From: Arachidicoccus sp050436765
GTDB taxonomy: Bacteria > Bacteroidota > Bacteroidia > Chitinophagales > Chitinophagaceae
Length of the DNA: 28,033 nt
NCBI RefSeq assembly: GCF_050436765.1
Contig: NZ_JBNQGD010000026.1
Coordinates: 1 to 28,033 of the forward strand
Reading direction: 5' to 3'
Below the pieces are notes generated by a model. The model was not told the DNA's origin. It saw only the letters and a program-made list of their open reading frames with translations, and did no database searches. Both the position numbers and the translations under genes were made by a program. The number at the start of each line of letters is the position of its first letter. Within the stretch, counting starts at the first letter, position 1. Below are positions 15,087 through 24,168 of this stretch, one piece after another.

Positions 15087-15719
15087 ATGAATTTCTTACG
15101 CAAACATTGGTTCGACCTTGGTGGCTTATTCGCAATTATTACTGCTTTAGGTGTATTTTACTTTTATTCCTCAATGACAAACTATCAACTATTAATGTGG
15201 TTGAGTTTGGTATCGCTATTTCTACATCAACTTGAAGAATACAGAATACCGGGAACATTTCCCGGTATGGTTAACAGGGCTATGTATAATAGCGACATAC
15301 CAGACAGGTATCCATTAAATTCAAACACCTCATTTTATGTGAATGTGTTCGTTGGTTGGGTGCCTTATCTACTTGCCGCAATAATGGGAGAAAAAGCAGT
15401 ATGGTTAGGAATTGCGACCATTATAGTATCACTCGGAAATACTGTAGCACATACAACTGTTTTCAACATAAAAGGCAAAACAATTTACAATGCAGGACTT
15501 GCAACAAGCTGGTTGTTGTTTGCTCCTTGCATTTATTTCTTCTTTACAATAATTTACAAGGACAATTTGGTTACCCTGACTGATTATCTTATTGGTGTTC
15601 CATTGGGAATTATCTTAAATGTGGTTGGTATCATAAAACTAATAGACTGGTTGGCAGACAAAAATACAAGCTACATTTTTGAGCAACGCAACGTACTTCC
15701 GCAAGACCGAAAAAAGTAA
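15087..15719 (+). CDS. HXXEE domain-containing integral membrane protein
   Basis: The 210-residue membrane protein carries the HXXEE motif as H47-Q-L-E50-E51 at the end of the second hydrophobic segment. A second conserved site, GNTVAH, lies in a later helix. Five or six membrane-spanning segments are apparent (about residues 11-28, 35-50, 85-105, 110-130, 140-165 and 175-195), with a polar loop between the second and third. The paired His/Glu residues suggest a metal site within the membrane, but the family has no established function. ATG 15087 is used, because the region upstream of it looks non-coding. The gene lies between structured repeats 2 and 3, again as a single-gene module. Confidence 0.85.
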   Translation: MNFLRKHWFDLGGLFAIITALGVFYFYSSMTNYQLLMWLSLVSLFLHQLEEYRIPGTFPGMVNRAMYNSDIPDRYPLNSNTSFYVNVFVGWVPYLLAAIMGEKAVWLGIATIIVSLGNTVAHTTVFNIKGKTIYNAGLATSWLLFAPCIYFFFTIIYKDNLVTLTDYLIGVPLGIILNVVGIIKLIDWLADKNTSYIFEQRNVLPQDRKK

Positions 15720-15720
15720 G

Positions 15721-15820
15721 GCAGCCTCTAATAATCAGGTTTTCGTTTTGCCCAACGGGTAAGAAATGAAAACCCTGTTGAACAGGACTTTTGGTAGCCA
15801 TTCGCTTTATGGAGTTGTCG
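15721..15820 (+). repeat. Structured intergenic repeat, copy 3
   Basis: The outer stem is GGTTTTC (15738-15744)/GAAAACC (15768-15774), and the inner stem is TTGCCC/GGGTAA with an AAC loop. CCTGTTGAACAGG, CTTTTGGTAGCCAT and TTTATGGAGTT follow. Similarity ends near 15820. It starts one base after the HXXEE gene stop codon. Confidence 0.8.
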
Positions 15821-15846
15821 TAAATATTTCTTTGTTGGGCGGGCAG

Positions 15847-15874
15847 GCAGGCAGAACGCCTGCTTTATTTTATT
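15847..15874 (+). terminator. Rho-independent terminator
   Basis: GCAGGC (15847-15852) pairs with GCCTGC (15858-15863) around loop AGAAC, followed by TTTATTTTATT. It is the likely end of transcription from the HXXEE module. Confidence 0.65.
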
Positions 15875-16104
15875 AAATATAAATGGAATGCTTTATTTTG
15901 TAACGGTAAAACAATTGTGAGAGAGGAAATGAGAATCGAAATGAGAATGAGTAAAACTGCCAATATCTTCTCAAATTTAAGATATGTATGCAGATTCTGA
16001 CGGCACACCAGAATCTACAACAAAATGATTTACTACTTTGTTTCTTTTGAGTATTTTGCTTTATTTGCAGTTAAATTATTCTACGAAACTCTTAATACAT
16101 TCTA
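15875..16104. other. Leader region of the alpha/beta hydrolase gene
   Basis: No gene is seen. A short direct repeat, GAAATGAGAAT, occurs twice around 15926-15946. AGATTCTG (15992-15999) and CAGAATCT (16009-16016) form a perfect 8-bp hairpin with a 9-base loop, about 90 bases before the hydrolase start, and could be an operator or leader structure. No clear Bacteroidota -7/-33 promoter was found. Confidence 0.4.
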
Positions 16105-17466
16105 GTGCGAAATATTATACTTCTATTTTTTTTAATAATGTGCGGCCTTGATGGCTTTGCCGCTAATGGAAAGTGGGAAAGCAAGGTGACAGACGACAGC
16201 ATTACCTATAGCGTAACTGAAGCTAAAACACCTTTGAAAGATTTTGTCGGAAACTATGTAACCGTCGTATACCTTGAAAATCTGAACATCAAAAAATTAG
16301 GCCGAAACAGTAACGGGCAGGATGTGGTCTGGTTGCTGGCCCAAGGTTACCGGGTGATCCAGCTCAATTATGACAGAAATCAGCATGCTGTTTCACCGAA
16401 TATCAATGCCGACATTATCGCTATCAATCAAGCCATTGCTGCCGGCAATTTTTGCGGCTGTAGTAACTGCTCGCATTATCAGTCCTATATTCTGTTCGAG
16501 GGGTACCGCATTGCACGCAATGTACCTTATTTTAAAGACGATCCAACCGTATATAACACACCCGAGGAATATAAAAACGGTGATAGCCTGAATATGGACA
16601 TTGTTTACCCTGCTAATTCTGCAAGGGCCGTGCCGGTGGTACTGGAGTTCTCCTACAGCAACAGCTATGCTACCTATGATGCAGATAAAAAGCAACTGAC
16701 CGATGCTGGTAAAAACCAGCGACTGAAGCTGGAATATACGCTGTCGGCATTTAAAGATTCTTTTTTGGAGGGAGCGCCGGGCGCGGGCATGGGCTGGGCC
16801 ATTGCTGATCATCCCAAATATTGTCCCTGGGGCAAAGGCAAACCTGTGAACGGACGAAACGATACTTATAAATCATACGAAACCAATCCTGATGCGGCCC
16901 GTAAGGTACGGTCGGCTGTACGGACTCTGCGCAAAATAGGTAAGCGCCTGGGCTTATCCGGTAAAATAGGCATCTTCGGTTTTTCACGTGGCTCCACAGC
17001 GGGCTCTATGGCGATTGGAGACAGAAAAGTACAGGCAATTGAAAACGCTGGTTTTAACATCGGTGTATCCGACAAAGTGCAGGCAGCCGCGCTCGGCCCA
17101 GGCGTGTTTGACTATACCCTGATATATGACAGCCCTGATAAAGGAGATGCCAGCCTTAAAACCCGCTGTGTATGGGCCTGGGGCGAACTGAGTAAAAATT
17201 ACGCTAAGTGGCAATCAATGGGTTCTGCTTATCTGGTAAAGTCGGCCGCTACAGCGCCCGTAATCTTTTTTTACAATACCGATGACGAACAGTATTACCA
17301 ATACCAAATAGCACACCTAAAAGCGAAACTGGATTCCTTGCATGTGCCAACGTCGACATTAGTTAATTACGGACATGGTCATGCTGTACCTCAAACTGCC
17401 GCCTCGTTAAGCCGGCTTTACCAATTTTTTCAGCAATACTTATTGCCACCCGCGGTAAGAAAGTAA
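16105..17466 (+). CDS. Secreted alpha/beta hydrolase (esterase-like)
   Basis: The 453-residue product starts with a signal peptide (about residues 1-20, hydrophobic IILLFFLIMCGL, cut near GFAANG). The alpha/beta hydrolase fold lies in the second half. The nucleophile elbow is GFSRGS with S294, an acid candidate is D393 or D394 in NTDDEQYY, and the catalytic histidine is probably H424 in NYGHGHAVP (H426 is close by). Residues 117-122 form C-G-C-S-N-C, unusual for the family, perhaps a disulfide or metal site. The start is GTG at 16105; no ATG fits the signal peptide. It faces the SusC/SusD operon on the opposite strand, so a shared pathway is possible but not shown. By eye it is more GC-rich than the cassette genes before it. 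Confidence 0.82.
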   Translation: MRNIILLFFLIMCGLDGFAANGKWESKVTDDSITYSVTEAKTPLKDFVGNYVTVVYLENLNIKKLGRNSNGQDVVWLLAQGYRVIQLNYDRNQHAVSPNINADIIAINQAIAAGNFCGCSNCSHYQSYILFEGYRIARNVPYFKDDPTVYNTPEEYKNGDSLNMDIVYPANSARAVPVVLEFSYSNSYATYDADKKQLTDAGKNQRLKLEYTLSAFKDSFLEGAPGAGMGWAIADHPKYCPWGKGKPVNGRNDTYKSYETNPDAARKVRSAVRTLRKIGKRLGLSGKIGIFGFSRGSTAGSMAIGDRKVQAIENAGFNIGVSDKVQAAALGPGVFDYTLIYDSPDKGDASLKTRCVWAWGELSKNYAKWQSMGSAYLVKSAATAPVIFFYNTDDEQYYQYQIAHLKAKLDSLHVPTSTLVNYGHGHAVPQTAASLSRLYQFFQQYLLPPAVRK

Positions 17467-17646
17467 TTTGTTTAGCCCATTTACAAGTCTCTTTATAATG
17501 CTGCATTGTCGCCAAGCGGGCAAACAATTGATATAGGTTTATGCTGCTGCAATGTCTGAGCAGACAAAATTTCCTGACTTTGACAATAAAGATTGAGCTT
17601 ATCGCATTACTCTTATTAATAAAAATAGTTCCCCGCAAGCAAAATG

Positions 17647-19314
17647 CTACCATTTAAAGGGTAAATACCAATTATCTTTATTCATTAATTTCGCTCTTAC
17701 CGAAGCAGCATTGCCATTATTTTCTTTGAGCAATTTTTGGTAAACTTTATCCGCCAAATACGCCGGGTCATTACGCCTCAAAGCTATTCTTAAGAGATCG
17801 GACCAGCGCTCGCCTTCAAAGGCCAATTCAAGCGCTCTTTCATCAGTAATATTATTCTCAATAGAGAGCGTGCTATCTCCTACAACTGGCACACTATATA
17901 AGTTTGCCCTGCCTCTTATTCCTGCATTTAGAAACCAGTCTCCGGCAATACTAGGGTTAGAAATCTTCCTTGCATCAAAAATATAAGGCGCACCTTCATC
18001 TATCAACGCATTTCCCAGTGAAGCCTGGATACCCTGATTCAGAATCGCATTAGCAATATCATGATGACCATCTCTATTGACTGCTTCTGCAAAGTCCAGA
18101 TGCAGTTCGGCGGCTCTATATAAAAACCATTTCTGGGCAGTAGCAGCGTATTGATACTTCATAACTTCCGGCTGCCCATTAATCATATTGTAAGAAAATA
18201 TAGGACCTCTCGCATCATACGAAAAATTGTTTTTCTGCGTTTGCGCATTCCAATTATCTATAGCTGCCTTGGATGGTTTCAAAAGATATTTGCCTTGACT
18301 ACTTGAAAATAATTGCGAAAAAGGATCTTCGGGTTTGAAAAGGGAATTATAGGGTAAATACCAGATCCATTCTCTGTCAAAAAGCGCATCTTCGCTTCTT
18401 GCAAAAATGGAACGCCAGCCTTGACTATTATTATTCACCAGGCTGCCTTCATTTAACTCTTGATAGCGAATATAGCTGACAGCCAGGTCATTATTATCGG
18501 CTTTAGATGCACCCGTTAGTCTATAGGTATAAAAATCACCCACTCCGCCCGTTTCCATTACTGATTTGAAAGCAACGGCTGCATTATGATAATCCTCTCC
18601 TTTGCCTCTCCATAGATACAATTGACCCAGCAGCACTTGCTTATTAATAAAGAACTTGTTGGTCGTATAACCGTCTACGGTAGTCATCAGACTAGTTCCT
18701 GTTGGATAAGGCAATTGAAAAGATAATTGTTCTTGCACTTTTATTAAAGAGTCAATTAAATTATCAAAACTAATAGGAACATAACTGGAAGAGTTGACTA
18801 GACTTTTGAGTGTATCAAGATTGGGAATATCACTGGTAATATAGGGCACCTTTCCGTACTGAATACCCAGTTGCAGATATACCCATGAACGAATAGAGGC
18901 AACATCTGCATAGCGCACATCGTAATCTGCCTGAAGGAGGTTTTTATCTCTCAACATGATATCAAAATGATGCAAAATATCATTGCAGCTCAAAATGACC
19001 TTATAATAAGGTTTAGGGTCGATGTAAGGATTATCGATTTTTGCGCTATGATTCTCGATTTCTCTTAAATTTTCATCGGCATTAGGCGTAACCGTAATTA
19101 AATCGGCTCGCAACTCGTTTAACACAACATGCTGCCCCGCAAGTTGTAGGAACTGACCATATAATCCTATAATAGCTGCATCAGCATCGTAAACATTTTG
19201 ATACATATTCTTTGCTTCTACCACATCTTGTGCATTAACGTCGATAAGCTTTTTACAAGATAAACTTGCAAATAGTATTATGCAGAGAACAAATAATTGA
19301 TTTAGTATTTTCAT
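17647..19314 (-). CDS. SusD/RagB-family nutrient-binding outer-membrane lipoprotein
   Basis: The 555-residue lipoprotein has the lipobox FASLSC with C20 as the anchor. SusD proteins cap the SusC channel and bind the substrate on the cell surface. The N-terminal SusD-like TPR region is present (YDADAAIIGLYGQF, then ADVASIRSWVYLQLGIQYGKVPY), and the C-terminal RagB/SusD region ends with ERALELAFEGERWSDLLR near residue 510. Length and order are normal. It is the last gene of the minus-strand operon, 57 bases after the second SusC gene. The convergent hydrolase ends 180 bases away. That spacer holds only a small palindrome, TGTCTG/CAGACA at 17553-17566. The substrate is not predictable. Confidence 0.93.
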   Translation of the reverse strand: MKILNQLFVLCIILFASLSCKKLIDVNAQDVVEAKNMYQNVYDADAAIIGLYGQFLQLAGQHVVLNELRADLITVTPNADENLREIENHSAKIDNPYIDPKPYYKVILSCNDILHHFDIMLRDKNLLQADYDVRYADVASIRSWVYLQLGIQYGKVPYITSDIPNLDTLKSLVNSSSYVPISFDNLIDSLIKVQEQLSFQLPYPTGTSLMTTVDGYTTNKFFINKQVLLGQLYLWRGKGEDYHNAAVAFKSVMETGGVGDFYTYRLTGASKADNNDLAVSYIRYQELNEGSLVNNNSQGWRSIFARSEDALFDREWIWYLPYNSLFKPEDPFSQLFSSSQGKYLLKPSKAAIDNWNAQTQKNNFSYDARGPIFSYNMINGQPEVMKYQYAATAQKWFLYRAAELHLDFAEAVNRDGHHDIANAILNQGIQASLGNALIDEGAPYIFDARKISNPSIAGDWFLNAGIRGRANLYSVPVVGDSTLSIENNITDERALELAFEGERWSDLLRIALRRNDPAYLADKVYQKLLKENNGNAASVRAKLMNKDNWYLPFKW

Positions 19315-19371
19315 TATTTCGTTTTTTTTACCAGAAATAGACTGCTTATTTACTTATTACTCATTATTCAT

Positions 19372-22300
19372 TTATAATCCAATTCGTACCCCCAGTTCAA
19401 CACTTTTATATTGAGGCTCTAAAAATGTATCTACACCCTGACCAAATACACCAGAAGTTGCGCTAAACTCCGGATCGTAGCCTAAATATTTTGTAAAGGT
19501 TAATAGGTTGCTTCCCGTTGCATAAATATTTATAGACTTGATGGCCCTGGGCTTTATAGGGATATTATAGGATAGAGAAATAGTCTTTACGCGCAAATAA
19601 GAGCCGTCTTCTATCCAGCGATCAGAAAACCTGCTATTACCTATCGGGTCTCCCCAGCTTGTTTTAGGAATGTCTGTTATTTGCCCATTGCTTCTCCATC
19701 TGTTTTTTATGGCTTGCGTTTGATTATAAAAATTATTTTCCGACTCAAGCTGACGGCGTGCGTAGTTATATATATCATTCCCTTTTGTAAAGGTGGTTTG
19801 TATATCTAATGTCCAATTCGCATAATTAAATTGGGTAAATATGCCTCCTACGAAATCAGGATTTGGATTCCCAATTACCTGTTTGTCTTTATCATCAATA
19901 ATTTTATCGCCGTTCAGGTCTGCAAAAATCATATCACCCCCTTTAAATGGCGTGGTAGAGCCGTCTATATTTTGATTGCTTAATCCTGCCGCCGCAGCTG
20001 CGGCATCTGATTTATAAACACCTTCTGTTTTATATCCATAAAAAAGATTGGGGGCATTGCCTACACTCGTAACCATGGTACCATCGGCAAAATCAGTATA
20101 GATATTCCCGTCAGGTAGTTTAGTTATTTGGGATTTATACCTTGAAATATTAAAGCCCAATTGCCATTTAAGTTTATTCTTATTAATAATAACAGCATTT
20201 ACACTTACTTCCGCACCGGTCGTTCTCATCCCACCATCATTTGCGATAATAAAGTCTTGCCCGGTTATTGTTGGTCCGGGTTCGTAAATAATCATATTGC
20301 TGGTATTGTTACGGTAAGCATCTAAGGTTATATTTAAACGTTCATTAAATAAAGAAAGATCCATGCCTGCATTTAATTTAGCCACCTGTTCCCATTGTAG
20401 TTTTTCATTACCGATATTGCCTCTTACCAAACCTGATATACCTAATAAGTTTTGTGAAGTATAATAACTACGGGCCGTATAATTACCAATATCATCATTT
20501 CCGGTTAAACCATAAGAAAGTCTAAACTTTAAAAGGTCAATAACTTTGCTGCCGGTAAGAAAGCGTTCAGACGAAGCCAACCAGGAAAGCCCGGCGGCAG
20601 GGAAAAATGCAAACGGGCGGTCTCCCATTCTTAAAGCTCCGTTTTGAACCTGGCGGCCAAACCGGGAAGAACCATCCAGAGAAGCACTTAAGGTTGCAAA
20701 ATACTTGTCCTTATAAGCATAAGATGAATTTAAATAGGTTTCTAACCAGGTAGAAGAACCGAGAGAACCACCTATTTGCCGCAGCGTATTAAGACCGTAT
20801 CCCACACTCGTTAATTGGTCTGTAGCCGAATTAAAACCTAAGCCATAATCTTGTTCTGTTTTACTTTTGTTATACCTGACTCCCAGTGTAAGATCCACAT
20901 CGTTTATACTATTAAAGCTCTTACTGAAATTAAGTCGCGTGTCATTGTATAAATCAAATACTCTTATTACCTGAGCGCCAGAGCGGTTATAGGCCAGCAC
21001 CCCGTTCATCAGCGTGTCACTTGCGATACCTCGTTGGGGAATAAAAAAAGACTCCCTTATTTTCTGACTTGTCAATGAAATCGTCGTTGCCAAAGAGAAA
21101 TATTTACTCAAAAGATATTTAAATGAAATAGCTCCGGTATATCGAAAACTATTACTTTGCCCGCTCTCATTATTTAAAATTGCTAAGGGATTACTGATAC
21201 CTAAAGTATCTACACCGGCAAGTTGTGGTGAAATGATACCACCATTGGATATTTCATTTGCAGCAAAAAAAGGGGCTTTAACCAATGCCGTCAAAATAGG
21301 GTTGGTGGTAGGTTCAATTCCCGTATTTCTAATATCTTGTTGATTTCTAAAATAACTCACATTGGCCGAAGCAAAAAGTCGTTTACTTAAATTAAAGTCT
21401 GCATTAAACCGCATATTATACCTTAAAAGACCGGTGTTTTTCAATGGAGAATTATTATCTGCATAACCCATCGTCAGCGCATATTTTGCAATATTATCTC
21501 CGCCGGATATTTTAAGGTAGGCATTCTGGGTAACGGCATTTTTAAAAATTTTATCCTGCCAATTATTATTATTATGATTATTAAAATAATCGGGCGAAGA
21601 AGTACTGTCATTCATATAGGGAAGGGAAGCGATTTCGGTCGCAGACAATCCCTTTGATTGTAATAGTTCTGACAAATATGATCTGAAGTCGGCCGCATTC
21701 ATCATCGGAACATTTTTAGGCGCAAAATTGATGCCGCCGTAAATAGATGCGTCTATTGAAGTAGCTTCCTTTTGCGCTTTAACGGTCGTGATAATAATCG
21801 CACCATTTGCGCCTTTTGACCCATACGTGGAAGTGGCATCTTTTATCACCGTAATTTTATCGATATCTTTTAAATCGATATAAGAAAGTGCATTGTTATA
21901 AAATCCTTTGTTCAATGGAGCGCCATAGGTACCATTATCATAATAAGCTCCATCAACTATAATTATGGGCTGGTTAGAGCCATAGAGTGAACTGTAGCCA
22001 CGAAGGAATAAATTTGCACCGATGGCTGGCGTCCCGGATCTCCTGATAGCATTTAAGCCAGCTACTTTTCCCTGCAAATAATTATCAGGGGTTGTCGCTG
22101 TTTCGGCCCAGGCACCATTTGTTTCTACTGATTCAACCGCACCTGTAGTTTTACTGCGTCTATTTAAACCGGAAGGCAATACCACCTCATTATAAAAGCT
22201 TGCATAGCCTGACGACTGTAGCGATACCTCAACAAATGATTGTCCTTTTAATGCAACCTCTTTATCGTTATATCCGTCGGAGGTCACCAGTATTGTAATA

Positions 22301-22548
22301 TCTTTATTGGGAACAGCTATAGAGAATTTCCCCAGACTGTCCGATATGGCCGCGCCATAATCCTTATAAGACACATACACACCGAATAGTGGTTGTTTAC
22401 TTACCGCATCTTTAATTTGTCCGGTAATCCTTATAGTATCAGCTGCGATGTCTTTGGATTCGTTCTGTAACTTTTTATTTTGCGCATTTATCTGCACGCA
22501 TGGAAAAAGCAGTAAGACCAACAGCGAAAAGTATATTATTTTTCTCAT
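19372..22548 (-). CDS. SusC/RagA-family TonB-dependent outer-membrane transporter
   Basis: The 1058-residue protein has a signal peptide (about 1-23, ending INAQ). A CarboxypepD_reg-like domain follows (about 41-115, ITGQIKDAVSKQPLFGVYV), then the TonB-dependent plug (about 140-260, with PIIIVDGAYYD and DATSTYGSKGANGAIIITT) and a large beta-barrel ending in VELGVRIGL. The late loop DLNGDKIIDDKDK resembles a calcium-binding loop seen in many SusC proteins. It imports oligomers bound by its SusD partner, using TonB energy. It pairs with the SusD gene 57 bases downstream and follows the two fasciclin genes, 26 bases after the nearer one. It is full length and no frame break was seen. Confidence 0.95.
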   Translation of the reverse strand: MRKIIYFSLLVLLLFPCVQINAQNKKLQNESKDIAADTIRITGQIKDAVSKQPLFGVYVSYKDYGAAISDSLGKFSIAVPNKDITILVTSDGYNDKEVALKGQSFVEVSLQSSGYASFYNEVVLPSGLNRRSKTTGAVESVETNGAWAETATTPDNYLQGKVAGLNAIRRSGTPAIGANLFLRGYSSLYGSNQPIIIVDGAYYDNGTYGAPLNKGFYNNALSYIDLKDIDKITVIKDATSTYGSKGANGAIIITTVKAQKEATSIDASIYGGINFAPKNVPMMNAADFRSYLSELLQSKGLSATEIASLPYMNDSTSSPDYFNNHNNNNWQDKIFKNAVTQNAYLKISGGDNIAKYALTMGYADNNSPLKNTGLLRYNMRFNADFNLSKRLFASANVSYFRNQQDIRNTGIEPTTNPILTALVKAPFFAANEISNGGIISPQLAGVDTLGISNPLAILNNESGQSNSFRYTGAISFKYLLSKYFSLATTISLTSQKIRESFFIPQRGIASDTLMNGVLAYNRSGAQVIRVFDLYNDTRLNFSKSFNSINDVDLTLGVRYNKSKTEQDYGLGFNSATDQLTSVGYGLNTLRQIGGSLGSSTWLETYLNSSYAYKDKYFATLSASLDGSSRFGRQVQNGALRMGDRPFAFFPAAGLSWLASSERFLTGSKVIDLLKFRLSYGLTGNDDIGNYTARSYYTSQNLLGISGLVRGNIGNEKLQWEQVAKLNAGMDLSLFNERLNITLDAYRNNTSNMIIYEPGPTITGQDFIIANDGGMRTTGAEVSVNAVIINKNKLKWQLGFNISRYKSQITKLPDGNIYTDFADGTMVTSVGNAPNLFYGYKTEGVYKSDAAAAAAGLSNQNIDGSTTPFKGGDMIFADLNGDKIIDDKDKQVIGNPNPDFVGGIFTQFNYANWTLDIQTTFTKGNDIYNYARRQLESENNFYNQTQAIKNRWRSNGQITDIPKTSWGDPIGNSRFSDRWIEDGSYLRVKTISLSYNIPIKPRAIKSINIYATGSNLLTFTKYLGYDPEFSATSGVFGQGVDTFLEPQYKSVELGVRIGL

Positions 22549-22574
22549 AATCGAAAAACAGAGATTAATTTAAT

Positions 22575-24116
22575 TTAATGAAAGACAGGTACGAATTTGA
22601 AATAATCGAGTGTAAGGTTGTAAGGTCTGCCTACCGCAGCGGCGGGAGCCTGCAATCTTATATTTTTGGTCGCAGGGTTGATCAGATAACTTTTCCCGTC
22701 GGGCATTATCTTCGGATAAGACAGTAACCAGTTGTAAGAATCATTGGTAAACTCGCCAACATATGTCTCTGTGTATGTGTTAGGCTCAACCGTTCCTGTT
22801 GTATCGAAAATCAAAGCGTATGGTGGTTCGTTTGAGCTAATTTGTACTCTTTGATCCAACGTGGAATCTGTACCATAATCACCATCTCCCTGTCCGGAAA
22901 TAACATGATCATTCAAAGCAACCCAATAGACTTTATAGGTCGTGGTAAATAAATCATTTGTGGTATAGTTCGCAAAGAAATTAGCGCCGGAAGAACCTAA
23001 ATTCATATATATATCCGTAAAAGTATCTTTAGCTATGGGATTATATCTCTGCCGGTAAAATATATCCGCAAGTTTATTTGCATCCGTCGACGAAAAACTA
23101 ACCGGATTTTCACCCTGAACATAGACTATTGGAATCTTTTCAGAAAGGGAAGGTGCTATTGAATTGACAACATACACGATTCCATTACTCATTTTTTGGG
23201 AAGAGACTACGTGATTCGGGTCGATCGCAAGATGTACGTTAAATTTAGAAAGTAATACTTGAGATAATTGGTCGGGGTCAACTTTCCCCTTAATCGTCAA
23301 ATCCCTTACCACACTCCAATCTGCATTCATCAAAGAAGTGTCTTGACTCGTCGCATTAAAATAAGGTTGCATCATGGTTTGTTGTTGCTCAAAAGCAGTA
23401 TTGGTCAACAAAATATAAGTATACAACGAATCTTCATTAGCAATATCATAGACTTCTTTTCTATACGTATTGATCTGTACAATTCCTGTATTGGGATCGT
23501 AGATAGGCTCTCCTGTTAATAGATCCAGGCTGTCTACAACTGCCGTATTAGGATCCTGCGCTGCATAATTAAGCGATGCTATATAATTATTTTGCTCAAA
23601 ATTATCTTTATTCAAATTGATATATTCCCAAATATTGGGCAATGGGACTATAGCCTTGTCGATAATATGAAGCACTCCGTTGCTTGCAAAAATGTCCCCC
23701 TGCTTTATCGTCGCATCATCAAAATGGTTATTATCAAAGGAGATCCTTTTGCCATTTAACATGGCAATACGTAAAGTATCTGCCTGATCACGTGTAAAAT
23801 AAGATTTCCCCGATATAAGGTTGAGCACGAAAGCTCTTAGCTGTGCCGGATCAGAACTGATAGAAGAAGGCAAAGATCCCAACGCATCATTATCTGGTGC
23901 AAACACCGTAAAGTCTTTCGACGAATTGAGCAGGGTATCTAATTTCGCTTTCACTATATAGCTTTCAAATAAAGAGAGCTCTGACCGGCTTTTTATTTGC
24001 GCCATCAACGTCTCATTTAAATCGGGCGTAGTTACAGCGATATGACTATCCCATTTTTTACAAGACATGGTAAACAGCACTGCTATAAAGCTTAGTATTA
24101 AATAATTTTTTTTCAT
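22575..24116 (-). CDS. Fasciclin (FAS1) domain lipoprotein, second of a tandem pair
   Basis: The 513-residue lipoprotein has the lipobox LFTMSC (C19). FAS1 domain 1 covers about residues 33-158, with FTVFAPDNDAL and the closing NGVLHIIDKAIVP. A second, weaker FAS1 domain follows to about residue 320, with NGIVYVVNSIAP. The final 190 residues are beta-rich and unrecognised (ending LTLDYFKFVPVFH). FAS1 domains mediate adhesion or ligand binding. Placed between SusD and SusC genes, this protein probably sits on the cell surface where SusE/SusF-type glycan-binding proteins would be. That role is inferred. Confidence 0.88.
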   Translation of the reverse strand: MKKNYLILSFIAVLFTMSCKKWDSHIAVTTPDLNETLMAQIKSRSELSLFESYIVKAKLDTLLNSSKDFTVFAPDNDALGSLPSSISSDPAQLRAFVLNLISGKSYFTRDQADTLRIAMLNGKRISFDNNHFDDATIKQGDIFASNGVLHIIDKAIVPLPNIWEYINLNKDNFEQNNYIASLNYAAQDPNTAVVDSLDLLTGEPIYDPNTGIVQINTYRKEVYDIANEDSLYTYILLTNTAFEQQQTMMQPYFNATSQDTSLMNADWSVVRDLTIKGKVDPDQLSQVLLSKFNVHLAIDPNHVVSSQKMSNGIVYVVNSIAPSLSEKIPIVYVQGENPVSFSSTDANKLADIFYRQRYNPIAKDTFTDIYMNLGSSGANFFANYTTNDLFTTTYKVYWVALNDHVISGQGDGDYGTDSTLDQRVQISSNEPPYALIFDTTGTVEPNTYTETYVGEFTNDSYNWLLSYPKIMPDGKSYLINPATKNIRLQAPAAAVGRPYNLTLDYFKFVPVFH

Positions 24117-24168
24117 TTATATAGTCCTTGTGTTATTTTCAAAATCAATATAAAGTCAGCGTGGCAAA

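Noticed and set aside
12826..15820. Canonical integron attC sites
   Set aside because: GTTGAAC fits the GTTRRRY pattern in all three copies, but no matching RYYYAAC partner was found at the other end, and no integron integrase is present.
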